A stretch of DNA of 64,000 bases from Streptomyces sp. DSM 15324. Its GTDB lineage: Bacteria > Actinomycetota > Actinomycetes > Streptomycetales > Streptomycetaceae. Below are positions 1-8,094 of this stretch, piece by piece. The stretch lies in assembly GCF_001514285.1 (NCBI RefSeq), contig NZ_KQ949023.1, forward strand, positions 1,007,139 through 1,071,138. Direction: 5' to 3'. Made by a program: the position numbers and the translations under genes. The notes under the pieces were generated by a model, which ran no database searches, was not told the DNA's origin, and saw nothing but the letters and a program-made list of their open reading frames with translations. Every line of letters starts with the position of its first letter. Position 1 is the stretch's first letter.

Positions 1-776
1 GCAGCACCGGATCGCTGACCCAGGGGCAGCTCTCCCCGCTCGACCAGATACGGCTGTTCGAGAAGAAGTACGACGTGGTGACCACCGGCATCATCGGCCG
101 GCTGCCCCTCGCCCCCACCTGGCGGTGCCTCGACCTCGGGGCCGGCGCCGGATCCATGGCGTACTGGCTGGCGGAACGGGTGAGCGGGGGATCGGTGCTC
201 GCGCTCGACACCGACACCGAGTACCTCGAACCCGGCCGGGCCGCCAATCTGAGCGTACGTCAGGCGGACCTGACCACGGCCGAGTTACCCGAGGGAGCGT
301 TCGACCTGATCCTGGTCCGGGCCGTCCTGGAGCATCTGCGGGAGCCCGAGGAGGCGCTCGGCCGGATCACCCGATGGCTGGCGCCGGGCGGCTGGCTGGT
401 GGCGGAGGACTTCTACTACCTCCCCGCGGAGCACGCCCCCACCCCGGTCGGCAGAGCCCTCGTCGGGGCCTATGTGCGGCGGATGGAGGCCCAGGGCGCC
501 GACATGCGGTGGGCCAGGGCCCTGCCCGCCGCCCTGAGCCGGGCGGGACTGGCGAACGTCGACTCGGAGGTCACCCCCGCGGGCCCCGGCCAGTCGGCCG
601 CCGACGACGAACTGATCGGCACCCGGCTGCGCCAGGAGGGACACACCCTGGTCGACAGCGGCCTGGTCACGGCCGAACAGCTCACCGACTTCCTCGACGC
701 CCTCGGCACACCCCGGGGCCAGGACATGACGACCCTGCTGATCTCCGCGTGGGGACAACGGCCGACAACAGGCTGA
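1..776 (+). CDS. SAM-dependent methyltransferase, 5' truncated by the window edge
   Basis: Class I SAM-dependent methyltransferase fold. The reading frame is open from base 3, and sensible protein (LDQIRLFEKKYD) precedes the first in-window GTG at 75, so the true start lies upstream of the window. Motif I (LDLGAGAG) is near base 130. The acidic loop and post-motif stretch (FDLILVRAVLEHL) is near base 305, and a typical ubiE/Methyltransf_11-like region (LAPGGWLVAEDF) follows. The substrate is unknown. The stop lies 24 bp before a P-loop kinase-like gene in the same orientation, and the next five genes are translationally coupled, so a role in tailoring a specialised metabolite is inferred from context only. 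Confidence 0.85.
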   Translation, partial: STGSLTQGQLSPLDQIRLFEKKYDVVTTGIIGRLPLAPTWRCLDLGAGAGSMAYWLAERVSGGSVLALDTDTEYLEPGRAANLSVRQADLTTAELPEGAFDLILVRAVLEHLREPEEALGRITRWLAPGGWLVAEDFYYLPAEHAPTPVGRALVGAYVRRMEAQGADMRWARALPAALSRAGLANVDSEVTPAGPGQSAADDELIGTRLRQEGHTLVDSGLVTAEQLTDFLDALGTPRGQDMTTLLISAWGQRPTTG

Positions 777-800
777 CCGGAAAAGGAAGAAGAAAGCGCC

Positions 801-1466
801 ATGCCCTTGAGCCGCCGGGAATTCCGGACCGGTTCCGTACCGCCGTTCTTCGTTCTCCTCGGGCCGGACTACGCGGGAAAGTCGTCGGTGCTCGCCGAGC
901 TCAGGCGCACGGCCACGCCCTGGCGCCTCGTCTCCGTCGACGACACCTTCCTGGCACCCGAGCACGCCCTGATCGGACGGCTGCGCCGGGACGTGGTGAA
1001 GGACGTGGCACCGCACGAGAGCCGGTGGTCCCCGGACTTCCTCGCCGCGATGATGCACACCGCCGTCGTGCACCTGCGGGACCAGCTCGTCAACGGCGAT
1101 CCGCTGACCCCGGCCGTCGTCGACTCCTACTACTACAAGTTCCTCGCGAAGTGCCGGCTGGCCGGTGTGCCCGACGACCCCCTCCTGACCTGGTGGCGGT
1201 CCTTTCCCCCGCCGGGCCGGATCATCTACCTCGATGTCAGCCCCGAGAACGCCTGGCGCCGGTCGCGGGACGGCGCCGACCTCAACGTCCTCGAGTACTA
1301 CGGCCCGCAGCCGCAGCCGTGCGGATTCAAGCGCTACCAGAGGGACCTCGACCGGCTCGTGCGCGAGGAGATACGGGACCTGCCCGTGACCGTCCTCGCG
1401 GAGCAGACCGACGCCGCGCGGACCGCGGCCACCGTACGGGAGCTGATCACCCATGAACTCGGCTGA
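801..1466 (+). CDS. Thymidylate-kinase-like P-loop protein
   Basis: 221 residues. Walker A is GPDYAGKS at residues 21-28, the spacing and wording of the thymidylate kinase family. A DSYYYK segment at 108-113 sits where dTMP kinases carry the DR(Y/F) motif, and a IIYLDVSPENAWRR strand-turn-helix follows, as in that family. The ATG at 801 follows an AGGAAGAAGAAAG purine-rich ribosome binding site. It overlaps the downstream GH3 gene by 14 bp. A dedicated kinase for housekeeping dTMP is unlikely inside this operon; phosphorylation of a nucleotide-like or other small molecule in a biosynthetic route is the inference. The substrate cannot be read from sequence. Confidence 0.75.
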   Translation: MPLSRREFRTGSVPPFFVLLGPDYAGKSSVLAELRRTATPWRLVSVDDTFLAPEHALIGRLRRDVVKDVAPHESRWSPDFLAAMMHTAVVHLRDQLVNGDPLTPAVVDSYYYKFLAKCRLAGVPDDPLLTWWRSFPPPGRIIYLDVSPENAWRRSRDGADLNVLEYYGPQPQPCGFKRYQRDLDRLVREEIRDLPVTVLAEQTDAARTAATVRELITHELG

Positions 1467-3165
1467 CCCGCAGCCAGGCACCGACCGCACGGACCGCTAC
1501 ACCGCGCGGGTCTACACGGAACGGGCCCGGCTGCTGGCCGCCCTCGCCGACCCGGCCGCACACCAGCGCCACGTCCTGGCCGACCTGCTGGAGTTCAACG
1601 CCAGAACCGACTACGGCACCGCCCACGGCTTCGGCCGTATCCGCACCCTCGACGCCTACCGCCGGGCGGTGCCCATCCAGACGTACGCCGATCTCGAACC
1701 CTGGATCGAGCGGAGCGCGGCCGGTGAGCCGGACGTCCTGACCGCCGACCGGCCCGCCGTCTTCTTCACCAGCAGCGGCAGCACCGGCGCCCACAAGAAG
1801 ATCCCGGTCACCCCGCGGTTCATGCGGACCTCGTTCTTCCCCTTCTACTACGCGGCATGGGCACCGCTCATCGCCCACTTCCCCGAGGTGCTCCGGCGTC
1901 CCGACGCGGTGCTCAACCTCAAGCACGACCCGCTCGCCGCCCCGCCCACCACCAGCTCCGGCAAGCCCCATGTGGGCGCCAGCCAGGTGGACTTCGGCGC
2001 GACCTTCGGCGAGCCCCTCTCCGCCGAACCGGGCACCGACGCCCCCTGGGCACGGCTGCCGGTGCCGGTCGACGCGCGCGACCACCTGGAGAAGACGTAT
2101 CTGCGGCTGCGCCTCGCGGTCGCCGCCGACGTCCGCTGCGTCATCGGGATCAACCCGGCCATGGTGGCGGCCCTGCCCCACCAACTGAGGCTGTGGTGGC
2201 CGCGGATCATCAAGGAGATCCGTGACGGCACGCTCGGCGGCCGCCCCCATGGGAGCCCCGATCCGCACCGCGCGGCCGAACTGGAACGGCTCGCCGACCG
2301 GTTCGGCACCGTGCGCCCCGCCCATGTGTGGCCCAGGATGCGTGCCCTGTTCTGCTGGACCACCGGTCTGGCCACCCTCTATCTGCCCCGGCTGCGGGAG
2401 GAGTTCGGCGCCGGCGTGGCCGTGCTGCCCGCTCCGGTGGCCGCCTCCGAGGGCCCCGTGGCGGTCCCCCTGGACCGGCACGGCAGCGCGGGCACTCCCG
2501 TCCTCACCGCGTCGGTGTACGAGTTCGTCGACGCCGACCTGGACCTCGTGCCCGACGCACCGACCCTGCGGCCCGAGGAACTCGAACCGGGACGCGACTA
2601 CCACGTCGTCTTCAGCCATGTCGGCGGCCTCTACCGGTACGCCGTCGGGGATGTCGTCCGGGTCGTCGACCGGGCACACGGCGTCCCCCGGGTCGCCTAC
2701 GCCGGACGCGCCACCCGCAGCGACCACGCCGGGGAACGGCTGCGCGAGGCCCATGTCGTCCGGGCCCTGTCGGCCGCCGCCGACGCCACCGGAGTCGAAC
2801 TGCGCAATGCCGCCACCCGGGTGGACACCGCCGGCGGCACCGCCCGGTACGTGTTCGCCGTGGCGCCCGCCGGCCCGTGGCACGACGAGGAGGCCGACGC
2901 GTTCGCGGCACGGCTCGACGACCGACTGGCCCACGAGTCCGCGGGCTACCGCGCCGCCCGCGCCACCGGCCGCCTCGCCGCGCCCACCGTCCTGAGGCTG
3001 CCCGCCGACGCCTTCTGGCGCGACTGGCAGGACACCGTCGCCGCCGGGGTACGGCCCACCCAGGTCAAGGACCGGCTCTTCCGCCAGGACCCCGGCCAGT
3101 GGGAGCGGCTCGTCGGCCCCACCGGCGCGGCACCGGCCCCGCTGCCGCTGGAGGAGGGCGCATGA
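1453..3165 (+). CDS. GH3-family acyl-acid amido synthetase
   Basis: 570 residues, full length for the GH3 branch of the ANL adenylating superfamily, which activates a carboxylic acid as acyl-AMP and transfers it to an amine. The ATP-binding motif FFTSSGSTGAHKKIP lies at about residues 104-118. The GH3-type GLYRYAVGDVVRV segment, corresponding to the hinge region before the C-terminal lid, is near residue 393. The ATG at 1453 overlaps the upstream kinase-like gene by 14 bp, and its stop is coupled by ATGA to the next methyltransferase gene. In plants GH3 enzymes conjugate jasmonate or auxin to amino acids. In this operon it most plausibly forms an amide bond in a specialised metabolite. Family assignment is strong; substrates are unknown. 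Confidence 0.85.
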   Translation: MNSADPQPGTDRTDRYTARVYTERARLLAALADPAAHQRHVLADLLEFNARTDYGTAHGFGRIRTLDAYRRAVPIQTYADLEPWIERSAAGEPDVLTADRPAVFFTSSGSTGAHKKIPVTPRFMRTSFFPFYYAAWAPLIAHFPEVLRRPDAVLNLKHDPLAAPPTTSSGKPHVGASQVDFGATFGEPLSAEPGTDAPWARLPVPVDARDHLEKTYLRLRLAVAADVRCVIGINPAMVAALPHQLRLWWPRIIKEIRDGTLGGRPHGSPDPHRAAELERLADRFGTVRPAHVWPRMRALFCWTTGLATLYLPRLREEFGAGVAVLPAPVAASEGPVAVPLDRHGSAGTPVLTASVYEFVDADLDLVPDAPTLRPEELEPGRDYHVVFSHVGGLYRYAVGDVVRVVDRAHGVPRVAYAGRATRSDHAGERLREAHVVRALSAAADATGVELRNAATRVDTAGGTARYVFAVAPAGPWHDEEADAFAARLDDRLAHESAGYRAARATGRLAAPTVLRLPADAFWRDWQDTVAAGVRPTQVKDRLFRQDPGQWERLVGPTGAAPAPLPLEEGA

Positions 3166-4058
3166 CCACGCACGAGAACCCCACCGCCACGGACCCGGCG
3201 GAGCTGACCGCGCTGGAACGCACCGCGCTGCTCACCGCGGCGTTGCGCGCCGCCGAGTCGAGCCGCGCGGACCGGCTGTACACCGACCCCTACGCCGCCG
3301 GACTGGCCGGAGCCCGCGGCCGGGCGCTGCTCGCCGAGATCGCCGCGGTCACCGGCCGCCGCACAGACCGCCAGGAGGTGCCGAGCACCCCCGACTTCAA
3401 CGCCATCCGCACCCGTTTCCTCGATGACCGGCTGCGCCGCCTCACCCACGAACACGGCGTACGGCAGGTCGTGCTGGCGCCCGCGGGCCTCGACACCCGG
3501 GCCTGGCGGCTGGCCTGGCCGGACGGCACCCGGTGGTTCGAGATCGACCGGCCCGCCGTGCTCGGCCACAAGGGACGACGGCTGGCCGGCCGCCCGCCCC
3601 GGGCGGACCTGCGCACCGTCGCGGCCGACCTGACCGGACACGGCTGGGAGGAGAGCCTGCGCAACAGCGGCTACGACCCGGCCCGTCCCTCGGCGTGGGT
3701 GCTCGAAGGCCTGCTGTACTACCTTCCGCGGGACGACGTGCGCCGGCTGCTGACCAGGATCGCCGCCTGCTCCGCACCGGGCAGCGGGATCGCCGCCGAT
3801 CTGGTGAACACCGCCGCCCTGACGCTGCCCCACATGAAACCGCTGCTCTCGGTGTTCGAGGGCTGGGGAACGCCCTGGGTGTCGGGCTTCGACGAGCCCG
3901 AGGCCCTCTTCGACGCCTGCGGATACACGGTGACGGCCCTCCAGCCCGGCGAGGAGGGAGCCGACTTCGACCGCTGGCCCGATCCGGTGCCGCCCCGGCA
4001 CCTGCCGGGCGAGGGCCGCGTCTTCTTCGTCCACGGATCCCTGCGGGCACCCCGGTGA
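3162..4058 (+). CDS. Leucine-carboxyl-methyltransferase-type SAM methyltransferase
   Basis: 298 residues, starting at the ATG that overlaps the GH3 stop (ATGA). It has the hallmarks of the LCMT/TIGR00027 family common in actinomycetes: PDFNAIRTRFLDD near residue 77, the SAM-pocket motif APAGLDTRAWRL near 107, WFEIDRPAVL near 125 and WVLEGLLYYLP near 179. Members methylate carboxylates or hydroxyls, often in polyketide and peptide pathways. In a GH3-containing operon, protection or tailoring of a carboxyl group is a reasonable inference. It ends in a GTGA overlap with the next gene, indicating one transcript. Confidence 0.85.
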   Translation: MTTHENPTATDPAELTALERTALLTAALRAAESSRADRLYTDPYAAGLAGARGRALLAEIAAVTGRRTDRQEVPSTPDFNAIRTRFLDDRLRRLTHEHGVRQVVLAPAGLDTRAWRLAWPDGTRWFEIDRPAVLGHKGRRLAGRPPRADLRTVAADLTGHGWEESLRNSGYDPARPSAWVLEGLLYYLPRDDVRRLLTRIAACSAPGSGIAADLVNTAALTLPHMKPLLSVFEGWGTPWVSGFDEPEALFDACGYTVTALQPGEEGADFDRWPDPVPPRHLPGEGRVFFVHGSLRAPR

Positions 4059-5254
4059 AGGGGACCGGCACAGGAACGCCCCGCGCGGCGACGGCCGTGG
4101 CCACCCCGGCCCCCGCGCCGGGCCGGCCCGCGTCCCGGTCCGCCGGGCACCGGGTTCTGCTGGCCCCGGTCACCGTCACCCCGTCCAAGCCGCTCACCCC
4201 CAGCCACCTCAAGGGACTGCTGTGGTCGGACGTGATGTACCGGGCCACCCGCCATGTCGCCGAGGTCACCCTCCGCTACAGCCACACGACCTACCACCCG
4301 ACCGAACAGACCCTGGGCTTCTGGGAGTTCCTCGACCGCCGGTACGGCGACCTGGACTACACCTCCCTCGACGAGCGCGCCGTCGGAGAGCTGTACGTCG
4401 CCTTCCGCGCGGCCGGCGAGGACGTCCCGGCAGCCGCCCTGCGCCCGTACGCGCAGGCCGTCGAACACGGCTGGACCCACCCCGCCGCCACCACGGTCCT
4501 GCGCGTCTGGGCCGAGCAGTACACCGCACTCGGGCTGACCGATCCCGGACTGCTCGCCCACCAGCCGCCGGGACTCGGCCTGACCGAGGTGATCGCCCGG
4601 CTCGGCACCCTCGGGATGTGCCTGGACCAGCGGGCCCTGGGCGGCCCCGTCTACCTCGACCTGACCCGCCACGGTCTTCCCCTGCGGACCCTGGTGAGCG
4701 CCGACGGCCGGCCCAACTACCTGGCCTGCGCCCTGCGCGAACTCCTGCCCCTGGCACCGGCGTACGACGAGGTCGTCCTGCTCTACGACAGCCAGCTGGA
4801 CCCCGACTACCAGCGTCTCGCCCGGGTCCTCACCGCGCTCGGGCCCACGGTGGTCCGGGTACCGGTCGGACGCGTGCCGGTCGACGGCAGGATCCGTTCC
4901 GCGCGGGAGGGCGGCTGGCACGACCACGACGCCCGCGCCCTGCTCGCCGCCGCCCGATCCGGACACACCCCGGCGGCCGTGCGCCTCGGCATGCGTCTGT
5001 ACTTCATCGCCGTCCTCGGCCCGGGGCAGTCCGAGGGCCACCGGCCCGACCTGCTGCACCAGTGTCTCGGCCGGGCCGAGCGGCTCCTGGCGGCGGCGGA
5101 CGGGGACCCGGAGCCGCCCGTGCCCCCGCTCGCCGAACGCGTGGCCCGCCACCGCGGATCCCACCTCCACGTCGATCCCTACCGTCTGACGTCGTCACTC
5201 CTCGGCAGACGCCGCCGCCCGGCGGGCGACCTGCTGACGGGGGTGTACCTGTGA
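4055..5254 (+). CDS. Putative arginyl-tRNA-synthetase-like catalytic-domain protein
   Basis: 399 residues from the GTG that overlaps the preceding stop (GTGA). A Pro/Ala/Arg-rich leader (about residues 1-38) precedes a segment, KPLTPSHLKG at residues 45-54, that aligns with the ArgRS signature K-P-x-H-x-G-H-L-R, with the first His of HIGH replaced by Thr. Later landmarks also fit a class I aaRS: SADGRPNYLACALREL, then AYDEVVLLYDSQLDPDYQ, and RIRSAREG at 279-286 in the KMSK position. No anticodon-binding (DALR) domain is evident. This suggests an aaRS paralogue recruited to make amino-acyl adenylates or amides without tRNA decoding. The similarity is my reading by eye and is unproven. Confidence 0.55.
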   Translation: MKGTGTGTPRAATAVATPAPAPGRPASRSAGHRVLLAPVTVTPSKPLTPSHLKGLLWSDVMYRATRHVAEVTLRYSHTTYHPTEQTLGFWEFLDRRYGDLDYTSLDERAVGELYVAFRAAGEDVPAAALRPYAQAVEHGWTHPAATTVLRVWAEQYTALGLTDPGLLAHQPPGLGLTEVIARLGTLGMCLDQRALGGPVYLDLTRHGLPLRTLVSADGRPNYLACALRELLPLAPAYDEVVLLYDSQLDPDYQRLARVLTALGPTVVRVPVGRVPVDGRIRSAREGGWHDHDARALLAAARSGHTPAAVRLGMRLYFIAVLGPGQSEGHRPDLLHQCLGRAERLLAAADGDPEPPVPPLAERVARHRGSHLHVDPYRLTSSLLGRRRRPAGDLLTGVYL

Positions 5255-6078
5255 CCCCGACCGAGAACGCCTCAGCCGCGGCGCAGCGGACCCTGCGGGC
5301 CGCCGTGGCGCAGCGCCTGCGCCGCGCGCGGCCCGAACTGGCCGCGCGCCACGACCTCTCGACACCGGCGGGCCTGGCGGCGGCCGCCGCCCAGGCCGCC
5401 GAAGCCGCCCACGACACGGTCGTGGCCGTGGTGGTACGGGACCTGGACCTGGCGGCCTGGGCCCGGCAGACCTGTGCCTACACCCTGGGGCTGGGCGTCG
5501 AGGAGGCCGGCGCCTGGCGGCGGTCCCTCACCCGGACCGTGTTCCTCGCGGGCAATCCCGAGCACCTCGGCGCACGCTTCCCCCTCGTCCGCCTCGCGCC
5601 CGACGGCTCGGCCGCGTGGACCGTCCCCGGCCCGCCCGCGGCCACCGTCGCGTTGCGCCGCCTCCTGAAACTCCTCCAGGCCCCGGCCCAGGTCCCCACC
5701 GGCCGGGACGTGTCCTTCGAGGTACCCCACCCCGCGTCGTACGACGCTCCGGGGGCGGTCCGCCCACCTGTCCGCCCGCCCGTCCGCCGGGACCTCTGGC
5801 TGGCCACGGCCGACTGCACGACGGCAGCCGCCCTCATCCACCTGAACCACCTCCTCGCCGAGGCCGTCCTGGACGGTCTGATCGCCCCGGGAGACCGGCT
5901 GACCCTCCGCAGAACCCCACGCCTCGCGCCCCGCCAGTCCGACTACGCGGCCGTACGGGCCGTCCCGGACGACCACGACCCGCGGCGCCTCCGACTGACG
6001 GCGGCACTCACCACGCCGTCGGTCCAGGACCTGTCCGACCTGTCCGACCTGTCCTCAGGCGCGGGGGCGGCTTGCTAG
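5251..6078 (+). CDS. Hypothetical protein at the end of the biosynthetic operon
   Basis: 275 residues, from a GTG overlapping the stop of the aaRS-like gene (GTGA). I do not recognise a family. It is Ala/Arg-rich and apparently soluble, with an N-terminal helical half and then a region around residues 95-150 (TRTVFLAGNPEHLGARFPLV) that looks like a compact alpha/beta domain. A Pro/Arg-rich hinge (RPPVRPPVRRD) lies near residue 172. The C-terminus carries a tandem DLSDLSDLSS. Strict coupling suggests it partners the aaRS-like protein, for example as a missing substrate- or carrier-binding subunit, but nothing in it proves this. Its stop shares the palindrome CTAG with the stop of the convergent MazG-like gene. 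Confidence 0.7.
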   Translation: MTPTENASAAAQRTLRAAVAQRLRRARPELAARHDLSTPAGLAAAAAQAAEAAHDTVVAVVVRDLDLAAWARQTCAYTLGLGVEEAGAWRRSLTRTVFLAGNPEHLGARFPLVRLAPDGSAAWTVPGPPAATVALRRLLKLLQAPAQVPTGRDVSFEVPHPASYDAPGAVRPPVRPPVRRDLWLATADCTTAAALIHLNHLLAEAVLDGLIAPGDRLTLRRTPRLAPRQSDYAAVRAVPDDHDPRRLRLTAALTTPSVQDLSDLSDLSSGAGAAC

Positions 6079-6434
6079 GGGGTTTCAGTCGGGGCGAGGT
6101 GACCGAGCGACCGCTCCGCCACCCGCCCCAGATGTTCCCCGAACACCCGCTCGGGCTCCGGTGTCAGCGTCCGCAGCGCCACCAGCGCCGTGATCACGAC
6201 GTCGCACAGCTCCCCCTGTACGTCCTCCCAGCTGTGGCTGTTCCCCTTCCTCGGGTTCTGGCCCATCGCGCCGATCACCGCCTCCGCGACCTCGCCGACC
6301 TCCTCCGACAGCTTCAGCATGCGCAGAAGGAGGCCCGTGGAGCCGTCGTGCGGGCGGTGGGTGTCCAGCCAGGTCCAGAGGGATTCGATCGTGGGCCAGA
6401 TGTCGTCGGAGGTGGGGGAGACGGCGTCAGTCAT
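6075..6434 (-). CDS. MazG-like nucleotide pyrophosphohydrolase
   Basis: 119 residues, all-alpha MazG/NTP-PPase-like protein. The metal-binding pattern is visible: LSEEVGEVAEAVIG (EExxE type) near residues 43-56 and GELCDVVITAL (ExxD) near 75-85, both features of the MazG/dUTPase helical superfamily, which hydrolyses non-canonical or excess (d)NTPs to monophosphates. ATG start at 6434. It converges with the biosynthetic operon so closely that the two stop codons overlap by 4 bp, which marks this point as the boundary of that operon. Confidence 0.85.
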   Translation of the reverse strand: MTDAVSPTSDDIWPTIESLWTWLDTHRPHDGSTGLLLRMLKLSEEVGEVAEAVIGAMGQNPRKGNSHSWEDVQGELCDVVITALVALRTLTPEPERVFGEHLGRVAERSLGHLAPTETP

Positions 6435-6479
6435 GGGGGCAGCTTGGCATGAGCGGCCGAGCTGGTGACACCGCCCGCC

Positions 6480-7046
6480 TCATCCCATCAGCAGCTCCCC
6501 CTCCTCGAACAACGCCGCCTGCTCGCCCTCCTCCCGGCGCCGGACCCGGCGGTTGCGCGTGCCCACCACCACCGCTGTCAGCACGCCCGTCGCCGCCAGG
6601 GCCGTCGGGACCATCCAGCCCCGGTCGAGGACGTGGCCGAGGGCGTGGTCGAGGGAGAGGCGGCCGGGGCCCGTGATCGCGAGGCCGGTGGCGGCCAGGC
6701 CCAGGGTGGCCGCGTACTCGTAGCCGCCCTCCATGTTGAAGAAGCCGTTCGGGGTGTGGACCGCCGCCGCGCCCGCCATGCCGCCGGCCGCCGCCGCGCC
6801 CGCCGCCGGGGTCGCCAGGCCCAGGGCGAGGAGTGTGCCGCCGCCCGCCTCGGCCAGGCCCGCCGCCGTCGCGCTGGCCCGGCCGGGCTTGTAGCCGACC
6901 GACTCCATGAACTGGCCCGTGCCCTCCAGGCCGTGGCCGCCGAACCAGCCGAAGAGTTTCTGCGCGCCGTGGGCGGCCAGTACGCCGCCCGTGCCCAGCC
7001 GTAGCAGCAGCAGACCCACGTCACGGCGGTTGAAGGAGGTGGTCAC
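6480..7046 (-). CDS. DoxX-family membrane protein
   Basis: 188 residues with a GTG start at 7046 preceded by a GGAGTC-like site. The N-terminus LLLLRLGTGGVLAAHGAQKLFGW is the classic DoxX signature, followed by GHGLEGT and three to four further hydrophobic helices, the last near residues 145-165 and followed by a positively charged cytoplasmic tail (RNRRVRRRE). DoxX proteins are small integral membrane proteins linked to thiol or oxidative stress and electron transfer; the exact reaction is generally unknown. It is divergent from the NTF2-like gene, with about 130 bp between their starts. Confidence 0.85.
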   Translation of the reverse strand: MTTSFNRRDVGLLLLRLGTGGVLAAHGAQKLFGWFGGHGLEGTGQFMESVGYKPGRASATAAGLAEAGGGTLLALGLATPAAGAAAAGGMAGAAAVHTPNGFFNMEGGYEYAATLGLAATGLAITGPGRLSLDHALGHVLDRGWMVPTALAATGVLTAVVVGTRNRRVRRREEGEQAALFEEGELLMG

Positions 7047-7174
7047 AGCGACTCCCTGAGTGGACAGCAGGACAACCCCCCTCGCGTTTCCACCCTCGCA
7101 TCCCTCACACGCCCCCGCCCCCCGCCGGTGGCGTTCGGGTGGCGGGGGGCCTGGCGCGGTGTGACGCTGCCCGT

Positions 7175-7501
7175 ATGACGATCCAGACCGGAAAACTCAC
7201 CGACCCGGCCGTCCGGGCCTTCGTCAACGCCGTCAACGACGGTGACCAGGAGGCGTTCCTCAAGATCCTGACCGAAGACGCGACCATGGCCGACGACGGC
7301 ACCGACCGGGACATGGTCCAGTGGATCGACCGGGAGATCTTCACCCCCAGGGGCCACATGGACGTCGTCAACCAGTCGAACGACGGCCACGACCTCGTCG
7401 TGAACTACCGCAACGACACCTGGGGCGAGATGCGGACCCGCTGGCACTTCGACGTCACCCGTGACGGGCACATCGCCCGGTTCGAGACCGGGCAGGCGTA
7501 G
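7175..7501 (+). CDS. NTF2-like / SnoaL-type small protein
   Basis: 108 residues starting MTIQTGKLTDP; the upstream in-frame codons are rejected because this ATG gives the normal family length. The layout is that of an NTF2-like cone fold: helix FVNAVNDGDQEAFLKIL, acidic strand DATMADDGTD, then beta strands ending WHFDVTRDGHIARFETGQA. Such proteins bind or isomerise small hydrophobic ligands or act as scaffolds; no catalytic residue can be assigned. No obvious operon partner. Confidence 0.8.
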   Translation: MTIQTGKLTDPAVRAFVNAVNDGDQEAFLKILTEDATMADDGTDRDMVQWIDREIFTPRGHMDVVNQSNDGHDLVVNYRNDTWGEMRTRWHFDVTRDGHIARFETGQA

Positions 7502-7523
7502 CCGGGGCGGGAGGTTCCCGGGT

Positions 7524-7842
7524 TCAGTGGCCCTGCCGCGCCGGCGCGTACGCGTGGTGCGCGTGCTGCTCGGTCAGCGTGATCCGGCCCGCCTTGATCG
7601 TGGCCAGGCGCGGCGCGCGGCGGGCGATCGACGAGTCGTGGGTGACCATGACGAAGGTCAGGCCGTACTCGTGCCACAGGCCCTCCAGCAGTCCCATGAT
7701 GTCGTCGCGGGTGCCCTCGTCGAGGTTGCCGGTGGGCTCGTCGGCGAGCAGGACCTTCGGCTTCTTCACCAGCGCGCGGGCGATCGCGACGCGCTGCTGC
7801 TGGCCGCCGGAGAGCTCCGCGGGGGTGGGGTGGGCAATCTGG
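7524..7842 (-). pseudogene. Truncated ABC-transporter ATP-binding protein (C-terminal half)
   Basis: Reading leftward, the frame encodes AELSGGQQQRVAIARAL (ABC signature), then VLLADEPTGNLDEGT (Walker B with the MacB/LolD-type NLD), the H-loop (FVMVTHD) and a normal C-terminus. Walker A and the whole N-terminal half are absent: upstream of about 7842 the frame runs into unrelated sequence. The only nearby start would be the internal GTG at 7769, leaving about 81 residues without a nucleotide-binding loop. This is a broken MacB-type export ATPase with no permease gene beside it. Confidence 0.8.
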
Positions 7843-7846
7843 TGGA

Positions 7847-8060
7847 GCCCCTGAGCGAGGGCGGGACCCCGGCCTCACCTTCCGCCGCCGTCCACGCGGG
7901 CTCGACGGCCGCGCCGAAGGCCGACGAGTCGGGTGCGGCCCGGGGCGCGCTGGGCGCGGCGGGAGCGCTGTCCGTCCTGGCGGCAGGCGCATACACAGTG
8001 CGAAGGAGACTCCGGGCGCGACGAGCCACCACGGACCCGCACCCCGCAGACGACAGCACC
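7847..8060 (+). pseudogene. Remnant of the C-terminus of a membrane-anchored exported protein
   Basis: On the plus strand the frame shows an Ala/Ser-rich linker (PSAAVHAGSTAAPKADE), one hydrophobic helix (GALGAAGALSVLAAGAY) and a strongly basic end (RRRLRARR). That is the pattern of the C-terminal anchor of Streptomyces exported proteins (YcnI-like or similar). No start codon with a signal peptide or N-terminal domain lies upstream; instead the sequence abuts the broken ABC ATPase, which runs on the other strand. It is interpreted as the tail of a second gene lost in the same rearrangement. The rest of 8060-8343 has no recognisable gene apart from the hairpin at 8095-8174. Confidence 0.4.
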
Positions 8061-8094
8061 CACACGCCCGACCCGGCCCGGCCACGAAATAAGT

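Noticed and set aside
1..6078. Assignment of the first operon to a named antibiotic cluster
   Set aside because: No core enzyme identifies a known product, and the upstream part of the operon is outside the window.
7524..7769. Truncated ABC ATPase as a functional small gene starting at the internal GTG (7769)
   Set aside because: It would lack Walker A and the signature loop, so it could not be an ATPase.
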